Made by a program: the position numbers and the translations under genes | DNA from: Salvia splendens | Taxonomy: Eukaryota; Streptophyta; Magnoliopsida; Lamiales; Lamiaceae | Assembly: GCF_004379255.2 (NCBI RefSeq) | Contig: NC_056034.1 | Span: 34,785,262 to 34,849,261, forward strand | Length of the DNA stretch: 64,000 nt | Reading direction: 5' to 3' | Shown here: piece after piece, positions 12,182-23,827 of the stretch | Layout: each line of letters opens with the position of its first letter | Numbering within the stretch: the first letter of the stretch is position 1 | The notes under the pieces: model-generated | Database searches by the model: none | The model's input: the letters and a program-made list of their open reading frames with translations, nothing else | Told to the model about the DNA's origin: nothing

Positions 12182-12413
12182 GTGATAAAATGCAAACCGT
12201 AAATATTGTACAAATTCCAAATTATGATATGGACGTTAAAAAATGTCAACAGATAACAAAATAACAACAACAAAAAATGTCAACGCAGTGTCAGCACATC
12301 ATCAACCGTTGACACATTTTTTGTTGCTATTATTTTATAATTTGTTGACATTTTCCAACAATTTAGATCATAGTTTGGAGTTTGTACAATATTTAGAGTT
12401 TGCACTTGATCAC
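12182..12413. mobile_element. Foldback MITE, about 232 bp
   Basis: The two halves are inverted copies of each other. The left arm begins GTGATAAAATGCAAACCG and continues to ATGTCAACAGATAAC; the right arm ends GAGTTTGCACTTGATCAC. The inner arms (12243-12284 and about 12307-12351) pair around ATGTCAAC/GTTGACAT. The whole could form a near-complete hairpin. Target duplication could not be fixed. It lies 0.5 kb upstream of the HD-Zip start codon and might influence that promoter. Confidence 0.65.
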
Positions 12414-12675
12414 ATCCCTATAATCACAATTATTATCTTTATTTTTACATATATAGTACTCCATTATTAAGATTGAAGCATATTTGAGTCAAGAAAAGAA
12501 GAAAGAAAGGAAGAAATTAATGATGGAGGGGTTACAAGTTAGAAAGTTGAATTTTACCTGAGCATTATAATGTATTAACTCCTACTGTTAGTCTTTTCTA
12601 ATACAGTAAATTAAATTCACCCCTAAATGCAAAGCAAATATTAACAGTAAGTCAAACATGATAAACATGTGATTG

Positions 12676-12696
12676 CTCTCTCTCTCTCTCTCTCTC
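12676..12696. repeat. CT/GA microsatellite in the promoter region
   Basis: Ten CT dinucleotides lie about 225 bp upstream of the homeobox start codon. Such GAGA-type tracts are common in plant promoters and 5' UTRs. Function here is inference only. Confidence 0.8.
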
Positions 12697-12880
12697 AAAA
12701 TTTCTCTTGGTTTCCTCGTAGGAGTCATATATATGCCTAACGCATGTCATTATTGTTTGATTTTGAATTGATAATCACTCCATTGATAATAAATACATAA
12801 TTAAACATGTGATTAATCTCACTTACACCCCAAACTTATAGTGTAGCTGTTATTACTCATCTCATTATATTAAATAACAG

Positions 12881-12887
12881 TATAAAT
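12881..12887 (+). promoter_or_regulatory. Candidate TATA box of the HD-Zip gene
   Basis: TATAAAT lies 39 bases before the start codon at 12920. If transcription starts about 30 bases downstream, the 5' UTR would be very short. An upstream promoter and a longer leader are also possible. Confidence 0.4.
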
Positions 12888-12919
12888 GTGGCTCCCAATC
12901 CTAACTCATTTAACAAGAC

Positions 12920-13631
12920 ATGGATAATGGAGATGGTAATGTTTGCCTTGGCCTTGGCCTCGGATTAGGCTTCTCTCCGAAAAGAGAAGTCCCACAAAAC
13001 AAGAACAACAACAACAAACGTCTTCTTGTTTTTGATCTCTCCATCCCAATTCATCCAAATAATAGTCATGATAAAAAAGATGATGATCGCGACGTCAACT
13101 TCTCCATGAGTTATGGCCGGAAGAAATTGAGGCTCACTAGGGATCAGACCACCTTGCTTGAAGACAGCTTCAGAGAGCACACCACCCTCAACACGGTGAA
13201 TAAATTGAATTTGAAGAATTTGCGCACACACTTTACACTATATTAGTGATTCTCTCTCACATTACTTATTTGCATAAATGATGGAATCTTGCAGGCACAA
13301 AAACAATCCCTTGCAGAGAAACTGAATCTCAAGCCAAGACAAGTTGAAGTTTGGTTTCAAAATAGAAGAGCAAGGTCTCTCTTTCTCTCTTTTAGTAGTA
13401 CTATCCATGCACAAACACAAATATATTACTTATATTAATTTTTTTGGTGATGCTTAATTAATTAATTGCAGGAGTAAATTGAAGCAAACCGAGGTAGAGT
13501 GTGAGGTGTTGAAGAAAAATTGCGAGAGATTAACCGATGAGAATCGGAGATTGAAGAGGGAGGTGTTGGAGCTACGGTCATCTCTGAAGATAGGAAAGCC
13601 GGCAGCGGCGGCGGCAACGCCTTCACTATAA
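12920..13631 (+). CDS. HD-Zip class II homeodomain-leucine zipper transcription factor
   Basis: A nuclear DNA-binding regulator encoded by three exons: 12920-13195, 13295-13374 and 13472-13631 (GT-AG introns, 171 residues). Residues 9-18 are [10 protein letters not shown], an EAR-like LxLxL repressor motif typical of class II. The homeodomain follows, from about [11 protein letters not shown] to helix 3 [18 protein letters not shown], which includes the invariant W, F, N and R. It runs straight into a zipper with heptad leucines ([18 protein letters not shown]). Class II proteins normally continue to a CPSCE-type redox motif. Here the frame stops soon after the zipper, although similar-looking downstream sequence persists in another frame. 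Intron positions inside the homeodomain fit the class. AATAAAT near 13781 may be the polyadenylation signal. Family assignment is firm; the exact orthologue is not. Confidence 0.92.
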
Positions 13632-13639
13632 AAATGGGA

Positions 13640-15890
13640 CTGCTAGGGGCGGCGGAGGAGGTGGTCCTAAGCCAAATGATCAGCGAAAACGGCTCTATAG
13701 CTTAGGGTTTAACTTTAATTATACGAAAAGGGATACTCACACTGTATATTTTTTGTAATGATTAATTATTAACCGAAATTTAATAAATATTTTGCACTTG
13801 GTGGCCCATCTCTAACCACTAATTTTATTTCTTTTCTGCGATAATATCTTACGACTTTTATTGAGATTACAATTTGTAATACTATCATAATTTGATTGTT
13901 CATTATGCGCAAATTGAGGAACCATAGCTCTTTTCTTGGCAAGAATGTCTTGAGTTGAATTCTAATTGTAAATTAATAGCTAATATATTTGGTGCCATGC
14001 ATCTAATAATTCTTAGTAAATATTTTGTCTTTTTGTGCTTTAGGGTTAACTTGGTCAATGGTTACGACTTACGCGCAAGTAGAAATTATTATTTGAGTCA
14101 AAATTTATAATGCAATAAACAAGTTTGTATATAATCTCAATTAGCTAAAAGTTAATTTGTCATCAGTGTTGAATGTTATTTGTGGTAAATAAATGGATAA
14201 TGATGTCTCATGTTTAAGTTTATGACAATATGGATTATTCAAGAAAAAAACTAGAATAACCCAAATACTCCCTCCGTTCATTAAGAAACATCTCCTTGTA
14301 TTTACATACAATTTTCACGTTCCAGGAATAATTAAAAAAAATATGTCAAATTGTACTAATAGACTCTTTAATATTTTTTACATGAAATAATCATCTTTAA
14401 ATATAACTCAATACATATGGTGCAATGGAAGTTACTATAAACAATACAAATTCATAAAAATTAAATCCTCATAATATGTAGAAATTAATTCGGCCACATA
14501 TCATTCGTTCGTGACACACAATATTCTTGTCCATTTAAGAGTTGTAGGGTAAAAGTGACCATCCACGGTAAGAAATTGAAAATAAGAAAACAAGTAAGCT
14601 ATGAATTGTAGCCTCATAAATAAAAAAACTGGCCGAGCTTAATAATTATACTACTAATAAATAACCATATAGTACTATAATATTTTTTATTTTGGTCCCT
14701 CCCACCTTAACAAACTAGGCTATCATTACAATTTCTCCTTTTGTTTCTTCCTCTACTTATGGTTTGTGACGCATATTTTATAATAATGAGGGGAAATAGT
14801 TTGCTTTAAAGTATCTATAAAAAATGATACATGCATTCCTAAAATGAATATATATTAGGACTTAATAAATGAAAAAGTTTTGAAATTTGCTTTCATATTA
14901 GGATTTTACAACTACCTTGATCGTCGGCTACAAATGTCAAAATAAAATTCATTATTGGCAAAAAGAAGTATAAAAATTGTTTACTGATCTCTTAACGTTG
15001 ATATTATATATTCCACAGATAAAGCATTAGGTTATGCTGCATAACCTAATTAAATTAAGCTTTGCTTATCAAAACAGCTTAACTTGGTGTGTATAGTTGT
15101 ATAATTGTAATGTCTAAGACTATAATAAAATTAATTTAAATTTGAGTCCACATTAATTTACTTTTAACTCTATGTTCATTTGTCTATAAAAAACAGTTTA
15201 TAACTTAAGGAGTTTCTATGGTAGTAGTAGTAGTAGTTAGTGATCACACGGCTAAATTGCTTTAAGTAGATACACCGAAACGTATTAACATTTGACCACG
15301 TTTATTAATTCAAACTATCATTTTCGGTTACTAATTCTATATTAGCTGCGTAATTATATGCAGTGCAATTAAGCCTAAAAAATTTAATTGTCGTGCAGAG
15401 CACCATTTAATATGTCATTATGTGTTAGACCAATATTATTTCTTTAATATTAGAAACGCCACTCTTATTCCTCTCGTGTAGATACGTATATGTATACGCA
15501 TACAAGCACTCGCAAACACATGTATTATAAGTCTCCTTTCATAAAAATAAAGCACAAATTACCACTATTTCCCCTTCACACACTACACATCATAATTTCT
15601 CAAACCAATTATGCAGCTAGAAGCTAGCAGCTAGCAGCTGGAAACTAGCAAGTAGCAAATAAATAAAACTAGTGACATACATGAAACGGAATTTGTCGGG
15701 TCAAATTATTTTATACTCTATCTTCCTGAAAAGTATAAACATTTAGTTTGACACATGTGTTTTAGTGTATAATTAATAAAGTAAAAGAAAGAGAGATAAA
15801 AAGAAGTGTAAATAATGTTAGTGAAGAATGGACACCACATTATTAGTAGTGTAGTCTAAATTGTAATAGTAAATTGTAAATAAAATGATG
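13640..15890. other. AT-rich intergenic DNA with one lone Stowaway-like end
   Basis: ACTCCCTCCGTTCATTAAG at about 14270 resembles one Stowaway end, but no matching opposite end was found. Near 15610-15650 GCTAGCAG repeats several times. Nothing coding was seen. Confidence 0.5.
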
Positions 15891-15901
15891 TGTAAGAGTA
15901 A

Positions 15902-17767
15902 GAGCATCCACAATGGAGCGGACGATAGCCCGCCCGATGCATTGTCCGCCCCATCATCCACCACTGTAGCTTCGCGGACGATAGCTTCTCCTTCCTCCGC
16001 ACCCTCTGCTTCCTCCGCGGACGATGGCCTCGGATTACACACCGTCCGGCCTATCGTCTGCCCCATTGCGGGGGCGCGAACGACGCGCACATGTTTTTTT
16101 TCTCCTTATCTATACATATACCTCATTTCTCATTCCATTTTTCACACCCAATCTTTCTTCCCCATCTCAATTCCCTCTCACTCTATTAAAATGAATCCCG
16201 ACAACGACCATAGTACCTCGGAGGGCATTAATCGGGCCTTAACTCGGGCCTTATTCGATTGCGTTCCTGAGGCCGCGGCCTATTACTTGGCCGAAATGGA
16301 GCATGAGCGTCAACAACCAGAGCAGGTCCTGAGGCCAATCCGACATCCGACCTTTGTCCCCCGCGAGCATGATGTAGGTCACAAACATCTATTCACAGAC
16401 TATTTTGCCGATGAACCACGGTGGGGCCCGACGGTTTTTCACCGTCGATTTAGAATGCGGCGAGATCTTTTTCTCCGCATTGTTCATACATTGGAGGCAT
16501 GTGATACATACTTCCAGTATCGTCCTGATGGCATCGGCAGACCCGGACTTACGCCGTTGCAGAAGTGCACGGTTGCGCTGCAGTAGTTGGCCTACGACAT
16601 CACGACGGACATGTTCGATGAGTATCTTCACATCGGGGAAACAACTGGCCGCAAGTGCATGAAGAAATTTTACAAGGGAATTGTGGAGGCTTTCCACAAC
16701 ACATATTTGTGAAGGCTGACCTCTGCCAATTGCCAGACCCTGATGGACTTGCATGAGATGGTGCACGACTTTCCTGGAATGCTAGGGAACATGTATGTAC
16801 TAAGAGTGGAAGAATAGCCCAACGGCGTGGAGAGGCCAATTTACTAGTTGATACAAGGACAACCACCCGACGATGATCCCCGAAGTCATCGCGGACCATC
16901 GGTTCTGGATTTTTCATGCTTATTTTAGTGTGGCGGGGTCGAACAACGACAGCAATGTCCTGAACACATCGTATCTCTTCACCGAGCAATGCAATGGCAA
17001 CGACCCAGCCATCGAGTTCACTGCAAACGGACGCCAGCATTATATGAGGTACTACTTGGCCGATGGCATATGCTTGAGGTGGCCTATTTTTTTAAAGATG
17101 ATCAGTTGTCCAACGGATCGGAAGAGAGCTTCATTTGCGCAACGGCATGAGGCTGCGCGGAAGGTTGTGGAGCGGGTATGTGGTGTGCTCCAAGCGCGTT
17201 GGGGAATAGTGAAAGGTCTGACGCGTTTCTGGTACATGGAAGTTATCGTCGATGTCATGTATATGTACATCATCTTGCGTAACATGATAGTCAAAGACGA
17301 AGGTACAAGAGTCACCGATTGGGGCGATGAGGAAGCTGGACCTAGCTCTGGTGTGGCGACCTCGCCCTACGTTCAAGGATTACTGATGGACTACAATGAG
17401 GTTCTAGCAGCACAGGCCTCAATGCGCAACCAACAAGACCATGCTCGACTCATGTCTGACATGATTGAAGAAATTTTGGCACGTAACCGCCGTTGAAATT
17501 GTAGTTTTTTTAAGTATTTCGTATTTTACTATTTCGACTTTCAATAAAATGAAGTTTTTTTATTTTGTAGTGTTAAATTACAATTTTATTTTATTCAAAT
17601 ACAAATAAAAAGTAAAATAAATACAAAAGATAAATAAAATGCTATATGGCAGATTACAGGGCGGGCTATAGGGTGCCCCACTCCCACTGCAGGTGAATGG
17701 GTAGGAGGATAAAATGCTAACGTGGAAGACTATAGAGCGCCCTATATGGCGCCCCATTGATGATGCT
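15902..17767. mobile_element. PIF/Harbinger element, 1866 bp, inactive
   Basis: The terminal inverted repeats are GAGCATCCACAATGG (left) and, in complement, GAGCATCATCAATGG (right). TAA is duplicated on both sides (15899-15901 and 17768-17770), the target site expected for PIF/Harbinger. The interior encodes a decayed DDE transposase. The Myb-like second ORF carried by full PIF elements was not seen, so mobility would need help in trans even if the transposase were intact. Confidence 0.85.
16191..17496 (+). pseudogene. PIF/Harbinger (ALP1/HARBI1-like) DDE transposase, broken
   Basis: The start MNPDNDHSTSEGIN at 16191 is read through to DLFLRIVHTLEACDTYF and PDGIGRPGLTPLQKC, the typical N-terminal half of plant Harbinger nucleases. 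A stop at 16584-16586 interrupts it, with another near 16710. Between about 16790 and 16870 the frame shifts and further stops appear around the conserved EWKNSPTAWRGQF segment. From 16873 the frame is open again: HAYFSVAGSNNDSNVL, YYLADGI, RVCGVLQARWGIV and IILRNMIVKDE, ending EEILARNRR. The family normally encodes a full-length nuclease that cuts at TWA sites. Several independent lesions make this copy non-functional. Confidence 0.88.
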
Positions 17768-17834
17768 CTAATGTGTTGTTTGACTATTCAAAATTTGAAA
17801 GTTCGTATTAGTATTTTTCAGAGACAAACTAATA

Positions 17835-18086
17835 CTCCCTCCGTCCCAAGTTACTTGAGTCGTATTCCTTTTTAGGTTGTCCCAAGTTACTTGAGTCATT
17901 TCTCTTTTTGGCTAAAAGCAGAACATCTAATCTCACCTACTTTATTCTCTCTTTTACTTTATTCTCTCATCTACTTTCTTCTCTCATCAACTTTCTTCTC
18001 TCATCTACTTTATTTAACTCACTAAACATAATTTTCTTAAATCTCGTGCCGAAAAAAATGCATCGAGTAACGTGTGACGGAGGGAG
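17835..18086. mobile_element. Stowaway MITE, 252 bp
   Basis: It runs from CTCCCTCCGTCCCAAG to GTGACGGAGGGAG with TA on both sides (17833-17834 and 18087-18088). The interior repeats CAAGTTACTTGAGTC at the left and CTCTCATCTACTTT-type units. Size and ends are standard for plant Tc1/mariner MITEs. Confidence 0.9.
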
Positions 18087-18089
18087 TAT

Positions 18090-18970
18090 AGAAATAGCTC
18101 AAAGGCTCTTTGTATTGACTAACTGTTCCTCCTCCCTCATGCGATGACTACCCATAAATCCTGTAGACCGTTACATTTTTATATTTTTACGTGATTGTCC
18201 TATATTTGTAAGAACTAAATATAAATATTTTTTAGACCGACTACATTTGTAGTTTCTTTAATTTGATCACTAACTTGAACTTTCCTCCATCTCACTCAAA
18301 CAAAGACGCATGCATGCACTATTTACCCAAATTGATAGCCATATGTATGTGAGTTGAGCATATTTTGAATGATTAATTAGAAATGAAAACTTATACAATC
18401 TAAATCTAATTTAAATGCAATTCCCTCGAAAATACCTAAACCACAAGGTTTTGGACTGATTTTTGTAACCAATAGGCAATTAGACATAATTAAATAAAGA
18501 TAAAAAAAATAAATGAGGTTTAATTAAGTAGGTAGGGGATTTTACAATATTGATTTCATTGACTCTTCAATAATTTAATTTATAAATCTAACATCCAATT
18601 ATGACTCAAGTTATACTATGAATATCGTCATTATAATCTTACACAGATATAGTTGATTACAAACTTGATCCAATTTTAAATTGAGCGTGTAACTCCTAAA
18701 AACTCCTTAAGATCTACTATTCTTACACTTAGTCTCAAATATCATTGGTTATTGTTGACTTGATATTAATAATTCATACGATAAAGTATTAATACCCATC
18801 TCTAAAAATTTTACAAACTCAACGGATGATAATTCAATTATGGCTAGATAATCAAAAGCAATAGCAAACATGTATTATTAAAGTAAAATGAGATTTGGAC
18901 GTTGGATAAATAATTAGAAAAGCATTCGAGTCAATTATTCTCAATTCCTGTAATTCTATGAGTTTACCTA
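18090..18970. other. AT-rich non-coding DNA
   Basis: No coding, RNA or transposon-end signal was recognised. Confidence 0.5.
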
Positions 18971-18980
18971 CTCGTAGAGT

Positions 18981-19350
18981 CTAGAAAATGATACCGCAAT
19001 TGGTGCCATCCAGACTCACAAGGAGCTGAATAATATAGATATATTGGGTGGCTAGTACTTCCACGTGCTTTGTGCAACGCATGTCTTGAATTTGATTGTA
19101 AAAGACGGTTTGAAAGAAATTGGCATTTCCATTAGGCGAGTTAGGGAGGCTGTGAGGTTGCTTAAGAGTTCACCACAGAGATGGGGTTTATGGGAAAAAG
19201 TCTTAGATTATCTAGGAGACAAGATTGATTGCAAGAAGAAATTGTGTATGGATGTTCCTACTCGATGGAACTCTACATATTCGGGAAAGATTTGAGTGAA
19301 AGAATGTATAATGATAAACCTATAGGGCCACCTAAGGAAGAAGATTGATT
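18981..19350 (+). pseudogene. hAT-family transposase fragment (RICESLEEPER-like)
   Basis: The translated fragment reads ENDTAIGAIQTHKELN, a stop, then YFHVLCATHVLNLIVKDGLKEI, RRVREAVRLLKSSPQR and LCMDVPTRWNSTY. The pairing of C-(A/C)-x-H-x-L-N-L-I-V with D-x-x-T-R-W-N-S-T-Y is characteristic of plant hAT transposases, from the core domain around the second catalytic region. It stops shortly after WNSTY; a shifted remnant (PIGPPKEED) may continue to about 19350. The BED zinc finger and dimerisation ends are missing. Confidence 0.82.
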
Positions 19351-19635
19351 AAATGTGAAGAAGATGATTTATTACCTAAAAAGGTTCCACTCATTTACTC
19401 AGATTGCCTCCGTTACCAAAAAGCCAACATCACATTTGTTTTTTTACGGAGATGTGTGGTATCTTTGACTTGCTGGGATTTGTATACTAAAAGATGTTTC
19501 GAGCGTACAGACCTTTGTACTGTTAGCTTGTGCATGTATACGAGAAACGCCAAGTCCACTTGTTTACCTAGAGAATAAATAATATAATATAAGGGTTTAT
19601 TTATTGTAATATAAATAAACAAGTCTAAGGGGCTT

Positions 19636-20468
19636 CTTGATATGATGGAATGGAGATGAAAATGGAATGAAGGTGGGAATGCAATGACAATTCCATTCCA
19701 TTCTTGTGCTTGGTAAGCAAAAGGAATGCAAAGGGAATGTAATTGTTATTTCTTGATTGATTCCATTTTTATGTTTGATAACTACAAATAATATAGAAAT
19801 GGAATGTAATGAAATATGAATAATTAATATGTTGATTCTATAAAAAAAATTTATTCAAAATATATTTACCAAATATTCCATTTTTCTTGTGTGTGTATAT
19901 GTGGTGTTGTGTATGTACGTGTGGCTGTGTGTGTGTGTATATGTGGTGTTGTGTGTGTATACGCGCATGTGTGTGGTGGATGTGTATGTGTGTGTGTGCA
20001 TATGTGTTAGTGTGTGTGTGGTGGTGGTGGTGTGTGCGCGTATATGTGTTAGTGTGTGTGCGCGCGCGCATATGTGTGAGTGTGTGTGTGTGGTGATGTG
20101 TGTGTGCATATGTGTGAGTGTGCGTGTGTGTGCGCGCGCATATGTGTTAGTGTGATTGTGTGTGTGGTTGTGGTGGTGGTGGTGTGTGTTTGTTTGTGTG
20201 TGTATGTGTTATATTAAAAATTTCAAGATTTTAATTTTATTATAAAATTGTGATGATATTAAATTTAAATATAATAATATAAAATAATATCTATATAATT
20301 TTATTAAAATTTAAAATAAGAAAGGAAAATGAAATGGAATGGAATGGATGGAATAGCTATTCCCATAGAGAATGGAATGGTGACTCCTAAGAAAAGAATT
20401 TACCAAGCAAAGGAATGGATCGGAGGTAGGAATGTCATTCCATTCCACCATACCAAGTATGGCCTAAG
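19636..20468. mobile_element. Non-autonomous element enclosing a GT-rich core
   Basis: The left end (GGCTTCTTGATATGATGGAATGG) and the right end (CCATTCCACCATACCAAGTATGGCC) are imperfect inverted copies rich in GGAATGG. CTAAGG lies on both outer sides (near 19625 and 20463), perhaps a target duplication; the edges are approximate. The interior consists of ATTCC/GGAAT repeats at both ends with the GT tract in between. No coding content. Confidence 0.5.
19887..20212. repeat. Compound GT/TG-rich microsatellite, about 325 bp
   Basis: Long alternating purine-pyrimidine tract of TGTG, TATG, CGCG and GGTGGTGG units, such as ATATGTGTTAGTGTGTGTG repeated with variations. Open frames on both strands here follow from the repeat and do not indicate genes. 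Alternating GT and GCGCGC sections favour left-handed (Z) DNA and replication slippage. Confidence 0.9.
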
Positions 20469-20621
20469 GCTTCTTACTAAGAAGGTTAAACGAGTTCACA
20501 ACCTAGATAGGCCGTGGCTACCTATTGGTATGGTTGCAGTGTTTGTGTTAATTCTCTCGTACCTAAGAAGATATTAGTAACATTGGTGTGGTAAAGCACT
20601 GAAAGGATTAACACGAAATAT

Positions 20622-20800
20622 AGAGGTGTCGAAACGGGTACCCGCGGGTACCTGCACCCGACGAGTCGGGTACTTGCACCCGATTTCGGCCGAAAAGTTA
20701 GTCCTGATACCCGTTCCACAGTGAGTCGTGTATTACCCGATACTCGAGTCGGGTATCCGCACCCGATACCGCGGGTACCTGACCCGAAACATGTTTTTTT
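20622..20800 (+). mobile_element. Terminal fragment of a hAT-like element with CGGGTA repeats
   Basis: TAGAGGTGTCGAAACGGGTA matches, with one change, the 20-bp end of the complete element at 48070-49186. It is followed by the same dense GGGTACC / ACCCG repeats. No opposite end was found nearby, so this is a truncated copy. Confidence 0.65.
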
Positions 20801-20999
20801 AAAATCTTTCTTTTTTATTGTTATTTGTATATTTTAGATGATTTTTAAAAACTGATACTTGCTTAATGTAATAGTCTCACTTTGAACTTTATTTCGATTA
20901 CTTTAATTTTGTTAAGAATTGAGATGAAGCTATATGAATGTAGATGAATGTTGTGCTTAGTTCGTCCCGTTGTATATTACACGCAATGAATGCTCAAAA

Positions 21000-22650
21000 T
21001 ATCGCAGACTGATCAAGAGGGCATCGACCGAATGATCAAGATGATTCCTAAAGCTCTATCTACGTGTCGTCGGATGTAGGAACCAAAACAGGGAACTTTC
21101 AAAACCTTAACCCACAATACTATTAACTAGCAAAGAAAGTAAGGGTCGAATCCCATAGAGATGAAAGTGTTTCGGCATGTGTTGTTGACATTTTGGGGAT
21201 GGCTGCCGCCACGCAACTAAGTGGGTTAAGATTTATCCTACTTGACTGAGTGAGCTAAAAAAGAAACCTATCTAACTGATCAACTGGATTTAACTACGCG
21301 AAAACATGACTGAACTACTACTACTCTTGACTGATCAACTGAACTCGACAAAAGCGGAAAGGTACCCTGCAGGAACAGAAAAGTAACGAGACAACTACCT
21401 ATTTAAAGCGTTGCAAATAAAGCTGAAAAGAAAAAGCATCAAACGCTGAAGGTGACATACACCTGCTATACTAACTAACTACGGACGTCTTCTTCCCCAA
21501 ACAAACAAGCTAAAATAACAAATCAACTATGGCAGATCGGAAAAACAGAGCACATAGCGAAAACAGGAAAGCAACAAATGAACATTTGATCCATGCAATT
21601 CAACCAAGAAAACAACAGATCAAACAGTAACTACTCTATTTCCATGCAAAGCTCCAACGTAAATCAAACACTAAGTAACTAAGTCTAAGAAATCGAACAA
21701 CGATGAAAACACTACGAACCTAGATCTAAGAAATTTGACGAATATCATACATAATAAACCACGAGCAAACAGAATCGAACTCTGAAACTCCAGATCTGAA
21801 CAAACATCCAACAGAAAACTTCATTGCACCGAACATTTCATAGAAATTCAGAATCAAAACAGCAAATCAAACTCAAATTCAAAGATTCAATGACAATCAA
21901 GCTTGCAAAAGAGATTAACTAAGAAAACATGGAAATAACAGTAGATTCAAAACGTGTATTTAAAAAATAGAACGAAAACAGAATGGAACGATTGTAGCGG
22001 CTCCTCTGAGCTTAAAAACACATGAACAAACGGTAGATTCTTTCTAAACTAAGCTCTCTCCCTCCAAGTGAGGAAGAAGAGAGTATTGCTCCGGTAGAAT
22101 GCTGATCCTTCCTCTATCTAACTTACTTTCTCCATGGCTGCTGTGTTTCTCCTGGTGTAGAAATCTGGAACTGAGTGTGTGTGTGTGTCGAGATTTTAGG
22201 CTCTCTATGATCGATCCTCCTTTATCTTCAGGTTCCTTGAAGAGGAGGGATTTTTCACGTGGGTCGCCTGCACGTGTCCCTCCTTTCAACAAGATTTATA
22301 ATTTTCCCACTAATGTGACAAATATTACTAAGTATAAGCGGCAAGAGCGGGGTCAAACCACAGGGGCTATGAGCCTACTCGAGATTGTTTGTACGACACA
22401 ATTGGAAAAGAGGTCGGTTGCTGCCACGCATTCATTGAGTGGGTTAAGACTCTAATCTACTTGACCTGGCGAAATGAAACTGGACTCTATCTAACTGACC
22501 TAGCGGATGGGAAAAGTACGGACGCTTGCATGACAATCAAACTCAAGGCAACTTGTAAAGTGGAGTTAAACTAACTAGAACGCCGGTAACTGAAGGAACA
22601 TGGTGTTTTATTAACCCAAATTTCAATTGTCTTCAAGTATAAAACAAAAA
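21000..22650 (-). mobile_element. Decayed Athila-like LTR sequence
   Basis: The segment AGGGTCGAATCCCATAGAGATG ... GGCTGCCGCCACGCAA ... GTGGGTTAAG has the same order of motifs as the LTRs of the Athila element at 28560-42851 (GGGTCGATCCCACGAAGATG ... GGCTGCTGCCACACAA ... TTGGGTTGAGG). A second, shorter copy of this part occurs at about 22340-22500. Near 22615 TTGTCTTCAAGTATAAAAC resembles the sequence next to the Athila polypurine tract. These look like older, rearranged copies of a related family. Boundaries are approximate. Confidence 0.5.
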
Positions 22651-22699
22651 AACATCTACAGCCTGTCTAGCTAGCTCATGACTCGATCAGGCCAAGCAA

Positions 22700-23660
22700 C
22701 ATGATTTTCCACTTCGGTCCAACCCAAATAATAAAGTCTATCATAATTTTATGCGGAATAATTTTTTTGTGTATTCTCGTAAACCTTGATTTTAAGATGG
22801 ATTGACACCATTAAGTAACGGTAACAAATTAAATGTTGTAGAAAAAGATTTAACTACGGAAAATTAAAAATCTGTGCAACATCGAATCTGAAGTGGCATA
22901 CCTCATTAATACCTCTTTGACACGTGGAACCATAATTTACCCTCATTTACAAAAGTTAGACGAAAACTAATACACTTAATATTCTAATCTTACCATGTTC
23001 CACATTGCCAGTTGCCATATTTGAGTCTTTTTCCAAATATTAATATTTTATACTAAATTACAAAAATTATATCCAATCTTACAACAATTTTATAGTTACG
23101 TTCCTAAATAAAATTCGATGATTTTAAATGTTTTACAAATTTGATAAGCAATCTTTTATTAAAACTACAGTGACGTCTCTAACTTGATATTAATATCAAA
23201 TTTTCTCTTTTTTTCTCCTCACCTTTTCTTGTCTTAATACAATCTTCATCCCAACAAGAATATGTATTTTCTATTTTTAGAACTTTTTTCTCTTTAATGA
23301 GGTGGCAGTCTTCACTAACAATACTTTATTTATTTTTTTCTCTATACATTTCTCTTATTTTACCAATTTTGTATTAAACCCGTGACGAACTCAAAGTACA
23401 TATTTTTTAGTGATGGAGGGAGTAATATTTATTTTCTTTTCTTTACTAAGAAATTAATACTAATTCATTAAATTTTTAATGAATCATATTCAAATTCCCA
23501 TCTTCCAACTAAAACTTCATAAATGAGTATATGACCTATATAGTACACTCTATATTTAACATTTTATTAAGTATCCGATCATTAATAATGGAAATAGACT
23601 CCAATATAGCAAGATGGAATACATTGAAAGATTATTATATCTCATGATTAAATTTGTACT
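22700..23660. other. AT-rich DNA with one lone Stowaway-like end
   Basis: GTGATGGAGGGAGTA near 23410 looks like a right Stowaway end with its TA, but no left partner was recognised. Nothing else was seen. Confidence 0.45.
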
Positions 23661-23662
23661 AA

Positions 23663-23818
23663 TTATGTTTGGTTCATGAGATTGAATCTCATGACTTAAT
23701 CCTTAATGGATAGTCATGTGATAATTAGCCATAGTCAACTCCTTCTAGCTAAATAATCTCATAACTTAATCCTATATTATATTTTGCTACTATTTTATCT
23801 AGTAAACTAAACATTACC
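23663..23818. mobile_element. Possible small MITE
   Basis: TTATGTTTGGTTCATGAGA at the left and, in complement, TAATGTTTAGTTTACTAGA at the right form imperfect inverted ends. The interior repeats ATCTCATGA and ACTTAATCC(T). The target duplication is unclear. Confidence 0.4.
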
Positions 23819-23827
23819 TATATATTA

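Noticed and set aside
16389..17040. Minus-strand ORFs across the Harbinger transposase
   Set aside because: They are antisense shadows of the plus-strand transposase, which has clear family motifs.
19838..20155. Open frames on both strands through the GT-rich tract
   Set aside because: They encode only Val/Cys or Thr/His dipeptide runs produced by the microsatellite and have no gene features.
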